This document shows positions 1 to 9,370 of a DNA stretch of 64,000 nt, piece after piece; the stretch's first letter is position 1, and the number at the start of each line of letters is the position of its first letter. A program made the position numbers and the translations under genes. The stretch is taken from contig NC_008555.1 in NCBI RefSeq assembly GCF_000060285.1, positions 1,426,001 through 1,490,000 of the forward strand. The letters are read 5' to 3'. This DNA is from Listeria welshimeri serovar 6b str. SLCC5334. Lineage in GTDB: Bacteria > Bacillota > Bacilli > Lactobacillales > Listeriaceae. A model generated the notes under the pieces. It did not search any database. It was not told the origin of the DNA and saw only the letters and a list, made by a program, of their open reading frames with translations.

Positions 1-52
1 CAAATTTTCCAATTGGTGTTCGAGCGGCATCTATTATAACTACTTCTTTCAT
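1..52 (-). CDS. acetyl-CoA C-acetyltransferase (thiolase), N-terminal fragment
   Basis: Only the first 17 codons are inside the window; the gene runs off the left edge. The reverse strand reads MKEVVIIDAARTPIGKF, the characteristic thiolase N-terminus. An AAAGGAG ribosome site lies 6-7 bases before the ATG. Enzymes of this family condense two acetyl-CoA into acetoacetyl-CoA, the substrate for the HMG-CoA synthase encoded divergently next door, so the pair probably supplies the mevalonate pathway (inference). The fragment is too short to tell a biosynthetic from a degradative thiolase by sequence alone. Confidence 0.85.
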   Translation of the reverse strand, partial: MKEVVIIDAARTPIGKF

Positions 53-82
53 AGCAATCTCCTTTAAATGTAATCTACTCGT

Positions 83-91
83 ATTATATCA
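83..91 (-). promoter_or_regulatory. extended -10 promoter of the thiolase gene
   Basis: On the minus strand TATAAT is preceded by TGA, an extended -10 element, about 30 bases upstream of the thiolase start. The -35 region is weak. Confidence 0.5.
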
Positions 92-130
92 TGAAACTTA
101 CTAAAAACTCACTAGATTAAGCCCAATGTA

Positions 131-159
131 TTGTATTTTAAGCATTTTTCTACTAAAAT
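131..159 (+). promoter_or_regulatory. sigma-A promoter of mvaS
   Basis: TTGTAT (131-136) and TAAAAT (154-159) are separated by exactly 17 bases, and the -10 lies about 43 bases before the mvaS start. It is divergent from the thiolase promoter in the same 150-bp gap. Confidence 0.6.
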
Positions 160-201
160 TGAAGTACTTACAAATAAAATATAAAGGACTTGAGACTACA
201 A

Positions 202-1368
202 ATGAAAATTGGAATTGATAAAATAGGTTTTTATACTCCTTCGTTTTATGTTGATATGACAGAACTTGCTGAAGCTAGAAATATTGACCCAAATAAATTT
301 ACCATTGGAATTGGTCAAGATAAAATGGCTTTTGCCCCTATCAGCCAAGATTCCGTAACAATGGGCGCTAATGCAGCGTTACAAATTTTAAATGAAGAAG
401 ATTTGAAAAAAATTGATTTAGTTATTTTAGCAACAGAATCGGGAATTGACGAATCAAAAGCTGGAGCGGTTTATATTCATCGTTTACTAGGCATTCAACC
501 ATTCTCACGTGCCATTGAAATAAAAGAAGCTTGTTACGGAGCTACAGCTGGTATTAATTTAGCCAAAGATTACGTAGCAAAACATCCTGAAAGTAAAGTG
601 CTTGTAATCGGCTCTGATATTGCTCGTTATGGCCTTGAGACTGGCGGTGAAGCAACACAAGGAGCTGGAGCAGTTGCGATGGTTATTTCGGCTAATCCAC
701 GTTGCATTACACTAGAAGATGATAATGTGTTTTATACGGAAGATATTATGGATTTCTGGCGTCCAGTCTATTCTGAGTATGCATGTGTAGAAGGTAAATA
801 CTCAACTGAACAATATATCCATTTCTTTCAAACCATTTGGGAGAAATATCGAGAGAAATTCGGTAAGAAATTAGATGATTTTGCAGCTATCTGTTTCCAT
901 TTACCTTATACAAAAATGGGGAAAAAAGCACTAGATACCATTATTGAAACTGCTCCGAGTGATGTACAAGAAAGATTGCTAGAAAATTATCGCTTAAGTA
1001 CCTTATATAGCCGTAGTGTTGGTAATATTTATACGGGTTCCTTATATTTAAGTTTTATTTCTTTACTAGAAAATCAAGCGAATTTACAAGCAAATGATAA
1101 GATTGGATTCTTTAGTTATGGTTCCGGAGCTGTTGGCGAATTTTTCCATGGAACGCTTCAACCAGATTTTAAAAAGTATATTCGTACAGAGGAACATGCT
1201 GAATTATTAGCAAATCGTACGAAACTCTCTATTTCAGACTACGAAACGAAATTTAAACAACAACTACCAAAAGATGGCTCTACTTTTGAAATTGATCCTT
1301 CGAGCGACCCTGCACCAATTGTTTTAACAGGTATTCAAGATCATAAACGTCAATATATAAAAAAATAA
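202..1368 (+). CDS. mvaS: hydroxymethylglutaryl-CoA synthase
   Basis: Cytosolic enzyme of the mevalonate pathway that condenses acetyl-CoA with acetoacetyl-CoA to give HMG-CoA. The 388-residue product has the usual bacterial length. The catalytic Glu79 (ATESG) and nucleophilic Cys111 (EACYGA) are present at the positions known from Gram-positive enzymes, and the conserved FHLPYTKMGKKA segment carries the active-site His. The ATG at 202 is preferred over an in-frame TTG at 190 because AAAGGA at 183-188 is almost touching the TTG; the spacing to the ATG (13) is somewhat long. It is monocistronic, ending in a terminator. Since the late MEP-pathway genes are missing from this window, this is probably the committed route to isoprenoids in this strain. 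Confidence 0.96.
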   Translation: MKIGIDKIGFYTPSFYVDMTELAEARNIDPNKFTIGIGQDKMAFAPISQDSVTMGANAALQILNEEDLKKIDLVILATESGIDESKAGAVYIHRLLGIQPFSRAIEIKEACYGATAGINLAKDYVAKHPESKVLVIGSDIARYGLETGGEATQGAGAVAMVISANPRCITLEDDNVFYTEDIMDFWRPVYSEYACVEGKYSTEQYIHFFQTIWEKYREKFGKKLDDFAAICFHLPYTKMGKKALDTIIETAPSDVQERLLENYRLSTLYSRSVGNIYTGSLYLSFISLLENQANLQANDKIGFFSYGSGAVGEFFHGTLQPDFKKYIRTEEHAELLANRTKLSISDYETKFKQQLPKDGSTFEIDPSSDPAPIVLTGIQDHKRQYIKK

Positions 1369-1372
1369 CACT

Positions 1373-1409
1373 AAAAAACCGACTAAGCTAAATCAGCTAG
1401 TCGGTTTTA
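1373..1409. terminator. bidirectional terminator between mvaS and the VanZ-like gene
   Basis: Hairpin with arms AACCGACTA / TAGTCGGTT flanked by A and T runs, lying between two convergent genes. The VanZ-like stop codon is inside it. Confidence 0.85.
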
Positions 1410-1992
1410 CTTTGAGTTGTTTGAATTTTCCCTTGGAGAAAACCCTGATGATAATATATCCAAGCATTATACCACAAACATTGAGGAAAACATCTCCGGT
1501 ATCAAAGAATCCCACATGCATAATATACTGTGCTCCTTCTACTGCAAAAATTAACATTCCGGCTGCTAGTAACGCAGTGAAAAATCCTCGTTTCTGTAAT
1601 AAAAAACCAATAGGTACAAAAGCTAGTACATTTCCGACTATAATAACACGTAAATTCCCAGATAAGAATGTGTCAATAAAACCAAACGTATCGCTTGAAA
1701 ACCCTTGAGTCCCCGATGCTTTCCCGAATAATAAACAAAATAGAATACTGAAATAAATAATATAGCAAAAAACGAGCAATGCCTTATTTATTTTCCAGTT
1801 TACTAATTGAACTGCAACTAGATAGAGTAATATTGCTATGATACCAACTGTAATGTAGCCCATATGACTAACTGTGGCCATTACGTGCTTTAAGTAAAAA
1901 TATAGCCAGCCTTGGAACCAGGAAAAATACATGATTACTGAAGCGAAAATGGAAACGATTGGTAAAACTAGAATGATAAAGTATTTTTTCAT
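1393..1992 (-). CDS. VanZ-like family integral membrane protein
   Basis: A 199-residue membrane protein with about five hydrophobic segments. The C-terminal half carries the VanZ signatures: GNVLAFVPIGF around residues 120-130, an acidic residue in VEGAQYIM near 152 and FDTGDVFLNVCG at 163-174. VanZ proteins lower teicoplanin susceptibility by an unclear route, and most chromosomal relatives have no known function, so no resistance role is claimed. The start has a GGAGGGC ribosome site. It seems monocistronic and converges on mvaS. It corresponds by position to lmo1416 of L. monocytogenes. Confidence 0.8.
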   Translation of the reverse strand: MKKYFIILVLPIVSIFASVIMYFSWFQGWLYFYLKHVMATVSHMGYITVGIIAILLYLVAVQLVNWKINKALLVFCYIIYFSILFCLLFGKASGTQGFSSDTFGFIDTFLSGNLRVIIVGNVLAFVPIGFLLQKRGFFTALLAAGMLIFAVEGAQYIMHVGFFDTGDVFLNVCGIMLGYIIIRVFSKGKFKQLKVKPTS

Positions 1993-2061
1993 CCTGGTGC
2001 CCTCCTTTTCATTTGTTAAAACAAGATTAACATACGAAAATAAGGACTTTCTTAAAAGGAT

Positions 2062-3306
2062 TTAAAGATTTTCTAAGTTTTTCTCTTTTACAAACAAAAA
2101 TAAAATACCGCCAACGAGGAAAAGAACAATCAAGCTAGCTACCCCGTATTGCGTTTTACCCGTAATTTGTGTAATCACACCCATAAGCGCTGGGCCCATA
2201 ATTGCTGAAAACTTTCCAAAAATATTATAAAAACCATAGAACTCATTAGAACGTTTTTTAGGAATGATTTTTCCGAAAAAGGATCTACTCAATGCTTGTA
2301 TACCACCTTGTGAGGTACCAACCAACATCGCTAACATCCAAAAGTCGAGCGCTGTTTTCATAAATACGGCATAAACACAAATAATAATATAGACAAATAT
2401 TGCTGTAAAAATGAGCGGTTTAGCACTAAAACGTTTAGCTAAATATCCATATAACAAAGTAAACGGAAAGGCAACTAATTGCGTCATTAATAGAATTAAT
2501 ATCAATGTCGTTTGTGATATACCAAGATCAATTCCATAGGATGTTGCCATGCGGAAAATTGTATCTACTCCATCAATATAGAAGAAATACGCAATTAAAA
2601 AAATAACAATATTTTTATGTTCACTAATATGACTCACTGTATGAAATAAACGTTTGAAGCTAGTTTTTACAGGGTTTTTTACCGCAGGAATATAGTGGAT
2701 TTGATGAACATTTTTCCACATTGGAATTGTGAAGAACAGCCACCAAAGGGCAGTCATAACAAAACCAATGTTTACGAGAGCCGCATCACTAATAGGTAAA
2801 ATCCCTGTTGCTTGAAAAATAATGAAAATAATAAACGGAATACAACTCCCTAGGTACCCATAGGCATATCCAGCAGATGATACTTTGTCCATTCGATCAT
2901 TCGTTGTGACATCAATTAAAAAAGCATCATAAAAAATATTTGCACCCGAGAAGCCAATTAATGATAGTACGTAAAACCCTAGTAGTAACAACCAAGCATC
3001 TGTAGGAATAAAAATTAATAAAAATGTAAAAGCAATACCAATTGTTGTAAATAGACCAAAAAATCGTTTCTTGAAAAATTGGTAATCAGCAATCGTACCA
3101 AGTATTGGTGCAAGTAAAGAGATAAGTAAAGTACCAATAGAGTTAGCATAGCCCCAGTAAGCAGTCGATGTTGTATCGGCAATTCCTGCATTAGCAGCTA
3201 CCCCTTTAAAATATATTGGTAAAATGGCGGTGGTAATCATAATGGAATAGGCAGAGTTCGCCCAATCTTGAAAAATCCAACTTTTTTCTTCTTTTGTATA
3301 TGCCAA
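2062..3306 (-). CDS. MFS transporter, UMF1/Atg22-like
   Basis: A 414-residue polytopic protein with about 12 predicted membrane segments. Its N-terminal WIFQDWANSAYSIMITTAILPIYF and the ADYQFFKKRFF loop match the UMF1/Atg22-like branch of the major facilitator superfamily. Substrates of bacterial members are mostly unknown; Atg22 in yeast exports amino acids from the vacuole. It starts 19 bases after the stop of the phosphodiesterase-like gene on the same strand, so it is probably the last gene of a murB-led transcription unit. A transport role is secure; the substrate cannot be read from the sequence. Confidence 0.8.
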   Translation of the reverse strand: MAYTKEEKSWIFQDWANSAYSIMITTAILPIYFKGVAANAGIADTTSTAYWGYANSIGTLLISLLAPILGTIADYQFFKKRFFGLFTTIGIAFTFLLIFIPTDAWLLLLGFYVLSLIGFSGANIFYDAFLIDVTTNDRMDKVSSAGYAYGYLGSCIPFIIFIIFQATGILPISDAALVNIGFVMTALWWLFFTIPMWKNVHQIHYIPAVKNPVKTSFKRLFHTVSHISEHKNIVIFLIAYFFYIDGVDTIFRMATSYGIDLGISQTTLILILLMTQLVAFPFTLLYGYLAKRFSAKPLIFTAIFVYIIICVYAVFMKTALDFWMLAMLVGTSQGGIQALSRSFFGKIIPKKRSNEFYGFYNIFGKFSAIMGPALMGVITQITGKTQYGVASLIVLFLVGGILFLFVKEKNLENL

Positions 3307-3324
3307 ATATGTTTCTCCCCTTTT

Positions 3325-4593
3325 CTATTCAAATAGCGCTTCTATCACTGTACCTGCTGTATTTGGAAATTGTAATCCTAAAATTTTGGCAAATATTGGA
3401 GCTTCATCTACTAAGTGCGCACTGGCTATTTTTTTGCCTTGGTTAATACCTGGTCCATTAAAAATAATCGTGGTTTTGTAATCTGGTTTATTAGGAGAAT
3501 AGCCATGTACTGCTTTGTAATAGCCGGGTTTCCCAAGCATTTCTTCCGTTACTTCTTCGTAAAGTGGCCCATATAAATCATCCATAAAGTAGTAACCCGA
3601 TTTTCCTTCTACCATAAAAGTAGCACCAGTGTCTGCGCCGCGATGCGCTATTTCATCAGAAGTTAAAATTTGTTCCAATTCGGACATATCTTGAAGTAAA
3701 AGTTCGATTTCTTGATTATATTTAGTATTTTTCGTGTAAATATAACAGGAACCATCACAGCTTTTAGCATATACTTCCCAGTTAATAATCTTCTTATCTT
3801 CCACTGTCACCCAACCTTTTTCAGCAAAAAGGATATTTAGACGAATTGCATGTGTTACATTGATTTGATAATGGTCACCTAAAATAGCAAAAACGGTATT
3901 TTCATAAATTCCAGCTTCTTTTGTAGCTTGAATAATTTCAGCTAATCGCTTATCGTGTCTTTTTAAAGCAGCTTTTGCTTCTGCTGAATGGACTCCGTGT
4001 GCATGTCGCATACTATCCATATCGACTAAATGTGCTAGGAGCAATGTTGGTCTTTTGGTTTTAATCGTATCCATTACGCTCGCAGTTAAAAATATATCTA
4101 GTTCTGGTTGATTAATCCCTTTTCGTAACTGCCCGAATTTCCGTTCCATATCAATTAAAAATAATGGTGAACTACCATGTAAAGAGACCATTATTTGTGT
4201 TAACCAAAAACGATTTGGAAAAATTTCGGCAATATTATAATCAATGCCACTTTTTGCTGCCACTGGCCATAAAAAAGCTGCAGTTGTCATACCTTGTTCT
4301 TTTGCTAAATCATATAATGTAGGTACTTGAATTGCTATTTTATACCAAAACCAGTCTGGTGAATCCTTATCGGGCTGGACTTTGGTATTATTAATAATAC
4401 CGTGAGTCGCTGGATAATGCCCAGTAATTATACTAGTATGAGCTGGATATGTAAGTGATGGATAGATTGTCTCTACTTCTTGAATATGTGTGCCAGACTG
4501 GATTAATTCATGCAATACTGGTAAATCAGATGTATCTTTTAAATCTACTGCTCCCAGTGCATCTAATGAAATAACAATGAGGTGTTTTTCCAC
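3325..4593 (-). CDS. type I phosphodiesterase / nucleotide pyrophosphatase-like (alkaline phosphatase superfamily)
   Basis: A 422-residue enzyme of the PF01663 family. Visible metal-site features are SLDALG (Asp11), YPSLTYPAHTS with the likely nucleophile Thr48, LVDMDSMRHAHG and LGDHYQINV. Relatives hydrolyse phosphodiester or pyrophosphate bonds of nucleotides or phospholipid head groups; the substrate here is unknown. I chose the GTG at 4593 because a strong GAAGGGGG ribosome site sits 8-9 bases upstream. An ATG further upstream would overlap the AI-2E-family gene by over 50 bp and lacks a ribosome site. No signal peptide is evident, so the protein is probably cytosolic. Confidence 0.8.
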   Translation of the reverse strand: MEKHLIVISLDALGAVDLKDTSDLPVLHELIQSGTHIQEVETIYPSLTYPAHTSIITGHYPATHGIINNTKVQPDKDSPDWFWYKIAIQVPTLYDLAKEQGMTTAAFLWPVAAKSGIDYNIAEIFPNRFWLTQIMVSLHGSSPLFLIDMERKFGQLRKGINQPELDIFLTASVMDTIKTKRPTLLLAHLVDMDSMRHAHGVHSAEAKAALKRHDKRLAEIIQATKEAGIYENTVFAILGDHYQINVTHAIRLNILFAEKGWVTVEDKKIINWEVYAKSCDGSCYIYTKNTKYNQEIELLLQDMSELEQILTSDEIAHRGADTGATFMVEGKSGYYFMDDLYGPLYEEVTEEMLGKPGYYKAVHGYSPNKPDYKTTIIFNGPGINQGKKIASAHLVDEAPIFAKILGLQFPNTAGTVIEALFE

Positions 4594-4651
4594 TATTCGT
4601 TCCCCCTTCAAAAAAAGGGTTTCCAATAAATCTGGAAGACCCCCGCGTAAA

Positions 4652-5689
4652 TTACGTATGACTAATTGTGTCTTTAAGCTGTTCATCTTCTTCTTGATTC
4701 GTAACACCTAGCACATCTAAGAAGAACATTACAACCGGAATACCAACGATTAATCCCCAAATACCGAAGAAATGCTCTCCAAAAATAAGGATAATAAAAG
4801 TATAGAATACTGGTAGATTCGTTTTTGCTGACATAAGTTTTGGATTAAGAACATAAGATTCTAAGGCATGAATAATAATCACGACTATGAGAATGTAGAA
4901 AATATATTCTAATCCTCCTATAGAATAACCAATGATAGTTAATGGTACGAGCGAAATAATCACCCCTGCTACAGGGATTAACCCAAGCAAGAAAACCATT
5001 ATTGATAGCGTCATTAATTGAGGGAAACCTAAAATCCATAGTGCAATAGTGGTTAAAACAGCATTAACGAGCGCAATAATAAATTGTGCTTCAATCACTT
5101 TACCAAAAGTCGCAACAAATTTTGAACCAAAGAATTTTACTTCTTCATAAATAAAAGCAATTTTACTTGTTGAAAATTGATTGGTAAAAGAAATTAAATG
5201 TTCTTTTCCAAGTGAGAAAAACAAACTTAACATGAGCGCAATAAACACATTCATTAATACTGTGCCGACATTAGTTAAATAAGTAAGAATCATTGAAACG
5301 CCTTGCTCGGTATACTTCATAATATCAAATTGATTAGCTAAACCAATAATATAGTTAATGAAATCATTATTGCTATCCGTTGTTAAAAAATGATTACCAA
5401 ATTTAACTAATTGATTTATTTGATCAGCTAAGACAGGAATATACTTTACAAAAACAAATACAATTACTGCTGCAATAACTACATACAAAAGTAACACAAT
5501 AATTTGTCGATAAATGGAAATTCTCCGCAATATAAAATTTTCTAAGCGGGTAATGAGATAAGAAAAAATGAATGTTAGTAAAATAATATTCATTTGACTT
5601 CTTAATAAATATAAAACGAATGCAATTAAAAGAAAAACACCAACACGACGTACACTTCTATTCTGTAAAAATGAATTAAGTTCTTTCAA
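4652..5689 (-). CDS. AI-2E family (PF01594) membrane protein
   Basis: A 345-residue protein with about eight membrane helices. Two N-terminal segments are followed by a long extracytoplasmic-type region (about residues 80-140) and a C-terminal block with LGLIPVAGVIISLVPL and ALESYVLNPKLMS, both typical of the family. Members include TqsA (autoinducer-2 export) and Na+/H+ antiporters, so the family name does not fix a substrate. It starts 31 bases after murB on the same strand and is probably co-transcribed. The acidic tail (QEEDEQLKD) is cytoplasmic. Confidence 0.8.
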   Translation of the reverse strand: MKELNSFLQNRSVRRVGVFLLIAFVLYLLRSQMNIILLTFIFSYLITRLENFILRRISIYRQIIVLLLYVVIAAVIVFVFVKYIPVLADQINQLVKFGNHFLTTDSNNDFINYIIGLANQFDIMKYTEQGVSMILTYLTNVGTVLMNVFIALMLSLFFSLGKEHLISFTNQFSTSKIAFIYEEVKFFGSKFVATFGKVIEAQFIIALVNAVLTTIALWILGFPQLMTLSIMVFLLGLIPVAGVIISLVPLTIIGYSIGGLEYIFYILIVVIIIHALESYVLNPKLMSAKTNLPVFYTFIILIFGEHFFGIWGLIVGIPVVMFFLDVLGVTNQEEDEQLKDTISHT

Positions 5690-5720
5690 AAATGGAAAAC
5701 CTCCTAAACTAAATCTCTTA

Positions 5721-6614
5721 CTAATCTTCCCCTATTATTTTAACTTCTGTTTCCAACTCCACATCAAATTTTTCACGGACCGTTTGTTGCACATGAGCAA
5801 TTAAATTCATATAATCAGTAGCTGTTGCATTACCTATATTAACAATAAAACCAGCATGTTTTAAGGAAACTTGTGCTCCTCCGATTATATGTCCTTGTAA
5901 TCCGCTATCCTGAATCAATTTACCAGCAAAATGACCTGGTGGGCGTTTAAAAACACTACCACAAGAAGGATATTCTAAAGGTTGTTTTGATTCTCTTGCA
6001 GCTGTAAGTTCGTCCATTTTTGCTTGAATAATGTTTTTATCTTCTAGTTCTAAGGAAAAAGTGGCATCTAAAACGATATAATTTTTTTCTGCAATAGTAC
6101 TAAAACGATAAGCTGCTTTTAACTCTGAACGTTTGAGTTTCTTTAATTCTCCATATGGAGTTAAAACTGTTGCTGCTTCAAGCACGTCACTAATTTCTCC
6201 ACCGTAAGCTCCTGCATTCATATGTAATGCTCCTCCAATAGAACCAGGAATACCACAAGCAAATTCAAGACCACTCAAACTTTCACCAAGCGCAAATTTT
6301 GCCGTATCTATTAATTTAGCACCACTCATTGCAATTATTTGTGTGTTTTTCCGTTCAATAGTTTGGAGTAAGTCAAGATGGACAATCACACCACGAATAC
6401 CACCATCTTTAATAATTAAGTTAGAGCCATTACCAAGAACAGTAAGAGGAATAGTATTTTGATAACAATAAGAGACGATTTCTTGTGTCTCTTCTATTGA
6501 TTTTGGCATAACGAATATATCCGCGTTTCCACCTGTTTTTGTATAGGTATATTTAGATAAGGGTTCATTTAATTTAATCGAAATATGAGGAAATTGTTTT
6601 TGTAAGTTGTTCAT
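5721..6614 (-). CDS. murB: UDP-N-acetylenolpyruvoylglucosamine reductase
   Basis: FAD enzyme that reduces UDP-GlcNAc-enolpyruvate with NADPH to UDP-MurNAc, the second committed step of peptidoglycan precursor synthesis, in the cytoplasm. The 297-residue product has GNGSNLIIKDGGIRG (61-75, FAD binding), GIPGSIGGALHMNAGAYGG (121-139), and SCGSVFKRP with the proton-donating Ser220 near the C-terminus plus the terminal ETEVKIIG glutamate. Length and motifs fit the short type II MurB of Gram-positives. A GAAAGG ribosome site precedes the start. It leads the run murB, AI-2E-family, phosphodiesterase-like and MFS. Confidence 0.96.
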   Translation of the reverse strand: MNNLQKQFPHISIKLNEPLSKYTYTKTGGNADIFVMPKSIEETQEIVSYCYQNTIPLTVLGNGSNLIIKDGGIRGVIVHLDLLQTIERKNTQIIAMSGAKLIDTAKFALGESLSGLEFACGIPGSIGGALHMNAGAYGGEISDVLEAATVLTPYGELKKLKRSELKAAYRFSTIAEKNYIVLDATFSLELEDKNIIQAKMDELTAARESKQPLEYPSCGSVFKRPPGHFAGKLIQDSGLQGHIIGGAQVSLKHAGFIVNIGNATATDYMNLIAHVQQTVREKFDVELETEVKIIGED

Positions 6615-6664
6615 TATTTATTTCAAACCTTTCATGGATGTAATTTTAAAAAATCATTTCCTTT

Positions 6665-6692
6665 ATTTTATCATGGAACCTCTCTTTTACAA
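6665..6692 (-). promoter_or_regulatory. sigma-A promoter of murB
   Basis: Minus strand: TTGTAA (6692-6687), 16-base spacer, TAAAAT (6670-6665) preceded by TGA, an extended -10. It is about 50 bases upstream of murB. Confidence 0.55.
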
Positions 6693-6753
6693 AGAAATCC
6701 TGAGTTTTTTTATCAAATTAGGAATATTTAGTAAGAATTTAGGGTAATTGGAT

Positions 6754-6803
6754 TGTATGTTCTTGAGATTTAAAATTAATAATGTTATTATTTAGAACAT
6801 ACA
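6754..6803 (+). promoter_or_regulatory. bilE promoter bracketed by a 10-bp inverted repeat
   Basis: TTGAGA (6763-6768), a 17-base spacer and TATTAT (6786-6791) form a good sigma-A promoter about 35 bases before bilEA. The perfect arms TGTATGTTCT (6754-6763) and AGAACATACA (6794-6803) flank it, the left one touching the -35 and the right one covering the expected start point. A GGGTAA at 6742-6747 could belong to a sigma-B promoter, but no convincing GTTT partner is present. Confidence 0.65.
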
Positions 6804-6831
6804 TTCGATTAAATAGGAAAGGGATGAAAAA

Positions 6832-7815
6832 ATGATTCGTTTTGATAATGTATCCAAAAAATATGATGCCGATAAAACAGCTGTAAATAATGTGACATTG
6901 GACATAAAAGATGGTGAATTTTTCGTTTTCATCGGACCAAGTGGTTGCGGGAAAACAACAACTTTAAAAATGATTAATCGCTTGATTCCTCTTACAACAG
7001 GAACCATTTATATTAATGAAAAGCGAATTAGTGATTATGATATTCATGAACTACGTTGGGATATCGGTTATGTTTTACAGCAAATTGCACTTTTTCCACA
7101 TATGACAATTGAAGAAAATATTGCCATCGTACCAGAACTAAAGAAATGGAGCAAAGAAAAAATTCATGACCGTATCACAGAATTATTAGATAGTGTTGGA
7201 TTAGATCCAGAAAGCTATCGTAATCGTAAACCAGCTGAGCTTTCAGGTGGAGAACAACAACGTGTTGGTGTAGTTCGCGCCCTTGCAGCTGATCCAGGTA
7301 TTATTCTTATGGATGAACCTTTTAGTGCACTTGACCCTATTTCCCGTCAACGATTGCAGCAAGATATCTCTTCGCTTCAAAAGAAAATCAAAAAAACAAT
7401 TGTGTTTGTTACACATGATATGCAAGAAGCTCTAGCCTTAGGAGACCGCATTTGTGTGATGCAAGGTGGAGAAATTGTCCAAGTAGCAACACCTCAAGAA
7501 ATTATTAAAAATCCTGAAAATGATTTTGTTAAAGACTTTTTAGCTTCCGGACATGCGTTTAATACACCAATTTTAGAATCAAACTTTATAGTTAATGATT
7601 TAATTAAAGCTGATTTGTTTTATGGTTATCAAACGAGTGATGGTACTCTAGGGATTTCTTCCAAAGAACCTGTTGAAAATCTCGTACGCCGAATTGCCGA
7701 AGAACAGTCTATACCTGTGATGGATGAAAATGGGAATTTCATTGGCACGATTACTAATAAACATGTCATGCAATTTTTAGCGCGTCATTTAGAAAGTTCG
7801 GGTGAGCTTGTATGA
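6832..7815 (+). CDS. bilEA: BilE/OpuB-type ABC transporter ATP-binding protein
   Basis: Cytoplasmic ATPase of a quaternary-amine-type ABC importer. In L. monocytogenes the orthologous system (lmo1421-1422) was described as the bile exclusion system BilE. The 327-residue protein has Walker [10 protein letters not shown] (35-43), signature LSGGEQQR (137-144), Walker B ILMDEP (158-163) and a C-terminal region with one recognisable CBS-like half ([21 protein letters not shown]), shorter than the full CBS pair of OpuCA at 15.2 kb. GGAAAGGG lies just upstream of the ATG. The ATGA overlap with bilEB shows translational coupling. Substrate remains uncertain: the architecture is osmolyte-like, the reported phenotype is bile tolerance. 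Confidence 0.88.
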   Translation: MIRFDNVSKKYDADKTAVNNVTLDIKDGEFFVFIGPSGCGKTTTLKMINRLIPLTTGTIYINEKRISDYDIHELRWDIGYVLQQIALFPHMTIEENIAIVPELKKWSKEKIHDRITELLDSVGLDPESYRNRKPAELSGGEQQRVGVVRALAADPGIILMDEPFSALDPISRQRLQQDISSLQKKIKKTIVFVTHDMQEALALGDRICVMQGGEIVQVATPQEIIKNPENDFVKDFLASGHAFNTPILESNFIVNDLIKADLFYGYQTSDGTLGISSKEPVENLVRRIAEEQSIPVMDENGNFIGTITNKHVMQFLARHLESSGELV

Positions 7816-9326
7816 ATACAATACTAGATACATTTGCCGTCCGTAAAGATGAACTGTTCACTGCTTTAGTACAGCATATTCAAATTTCGTTTGTATCACT
7901 GTTTATTGCTGTGTTAATTGCCCTACCTCTTGGAATTTATTTAACAAGACATAAGCGACTTGCTGAACCAATTATTCAAGTAGCTGCTATTTTCCAAACA
8001 ATACCGTCCCTTGCTCTACTAGGATTATTAATTCCTTTAGTTGGTATTGGAATAGTTCCAGCGATTATCGCGCTTGTTATTTATGCTCTTTTACCTATTT
8101 TAAGAAATACATATACTGGGATAAAAGAAGTCGATCCGGCCCTTGTGGAAGCTTCACGTGCAATGGGAATGAACAAATGGAAAAGATTATATAAAGTACA
8201 ACTACCCTTAGCAATGCCAGTTATTATGGCAGGTATACGTACGGCGATGGTTTTAATTATCGGAACTGCGACACTTGCTGCACTAATTGGCGCTGGAGGT
8301 CTTGGGGACTTAATTTTACTAGGAATTGACCGAAACGATAATAGTTTAATTTTACTTGGTGCTATTCCAGCAGCTTTATTAGCTATTTTGTTTGATTTTC
8401 TGTTACGCTTTCTTGAAAAAGCATCATTTAAAAGTACGATTATCACCATTTCTGCGGGGATTTTACTAACTGCAGCAATCATTGTTGTTCCTTATTTTGC
8501 TTCTGATAAAAAAGAAATTACGATTGCAGGGAAATTAGGAGCAGAACCAGAAATTTTAATTAATATGTACAAGTTGGTTATTGAAGATGAAACAGATTTA
8601 AAAGTCAATGTGAAACCTAATATGGGTAAAACGAGTTTTGTATTTAATGCTTTAAAATCAGGTGATATCGATATTTACCCAGAATTCACTGGAACTGTAT
8701 TAGAAACCTTCTTAAAAGAAAATGCAAAAACTCATGATCCAGAAAAAGTTTATAACCAAGCGCGTGACGGTCTTGCAAAAGATTTTGATATGACGTTCTT
8801 GAAACCGATGAAATATAACAACACCTATGCACTTGCTGTTTCTCCTGAATTTGCCAAAGAAAATAATTTAGAGAAAATATCTGATTTAGGTCCATTAGCA
8901 GATCAAGTAAAAGCTGGGTTCACACTTGAGTTTAAAGACCGTTCAGATGGTTATAAAGGTATCCAAGATAAATATGGACTTACATTCTCGAACTTGAAGA
9001 CGATGGAACCTAAACTTCGCTATAATGCGATTAAATCTGGAGATATCAATTTGTTAGATGCTTATTCTACAGATAGTGAATTGGCCCAATACAAATTGAA
9101 AGTACTTGAAGATGATCAACAACTCTTCCCTCCTTATCAAGGCGCACCTCTTATGTTGACGAAGACATTAGATAAATATCCTGAGCTGAAAAAACCATTA
9201 AATAAACTTGCTGGGAAAATTACTGATGACGAAATGCGTAAATTAAACTATGAAGTAAATGTAAATGGTAAATCAGCTTATACTGTTGCTAAAGATTATT
9301 TACAGGATCAAGGAATCATTAAATAA
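7812..9326 (+). CDS. bilEB: BilE/OpuB-type permease fused to substrate-binding domain
   Basis: A 504-residue fusion. Residues 1 to about 205 form the membrane permease with the EAA-type loop [21 protein letters not shown] further membrane helix follows (about 210-228), then an extracellular substrate-binding domain beginning around [14 protein letters not shown]. The binding domain is thus anchored by the permease itself, whereas the OpuC system nearby uses separate permeases and a lipoprotein. It pairs with bilEA (4-bp overlap) and ends in a terminator. The family normally imports betaine, carnitine or choline; the L. monocytogenes ortholog was linked to bile exclusion rather than osmolyte uptake. 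Confidence 0.88.
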   Translation: MNTILDTFAVRKDELFTALVQHIQISFVSLFIAVLIALPLGIYLTRHKRLAEPIIQVAAIFQTIPSLALLGLLIPLVGIGIVPAIIALVIYALLPILRNTYTGIKEVDPALVEASRAMGMNKWKRLYKVQLPLAMPVIMAGIRTAMVLIIGTATLAALIGAGGLGDLILLGIDRNDNSLILLGAIPAALLAILFDFLLRFLEKASFKSTIITISAGILLTAAIIVVPYFASDKKEITIAGKLGAEPEILINMYKLVIEDETDLKVNVKPNMGKTSFVFNALKSGDIDIYPEFTGTVLETFLKENAKTHDPEKVYNQARDGLAKDFDMTFLKPMKYNNTYALAVSPEFAKENNLEKISDLGPLADQVKAGFTLEFKDRSDGYKGIQDKYGLTFSNLKTMEPKLRYNAIKSGDINLLDAYSTDSELAQYKLKVLEDDQQLFPPYQGAPLMLTKTLDKYPELKKPLNKLAGKITDDEMRKLNYEVNVNGKSAYTVAKDYLQDQGIIK

Positions 9327-9370
9327 AGAAGAAGCTAGGTGGTGTATAAACCACTTAGCTTCTTTTTTAT
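9327..9370. terminator. bidirectional terminator between bilEB and the 276-aa hypothetical gene
   Basis: Arms AAGAAGCTA and TTAGCTTCTT around an inner GTGGT/ACCAC pairing, ending in a T run, between convergent genes. Confidence 0.85.

Noticed and set aside
4594-4707. Longer start of the phosphodiesterase-like gene overlapping the AI-2E-family gene
   Set aside because: No ribosome site at the upstream ATG; the GTG at 4593 has a strong one and gives a normal family N-terminus.
6726-6747. Sigma-B promoter for bilE (GGGTAA at 6742-6747)
   Set aside because: No GTTT-like element at proper spacing; only ATTT at 12 bases. Kept as a remark, not as a feature.
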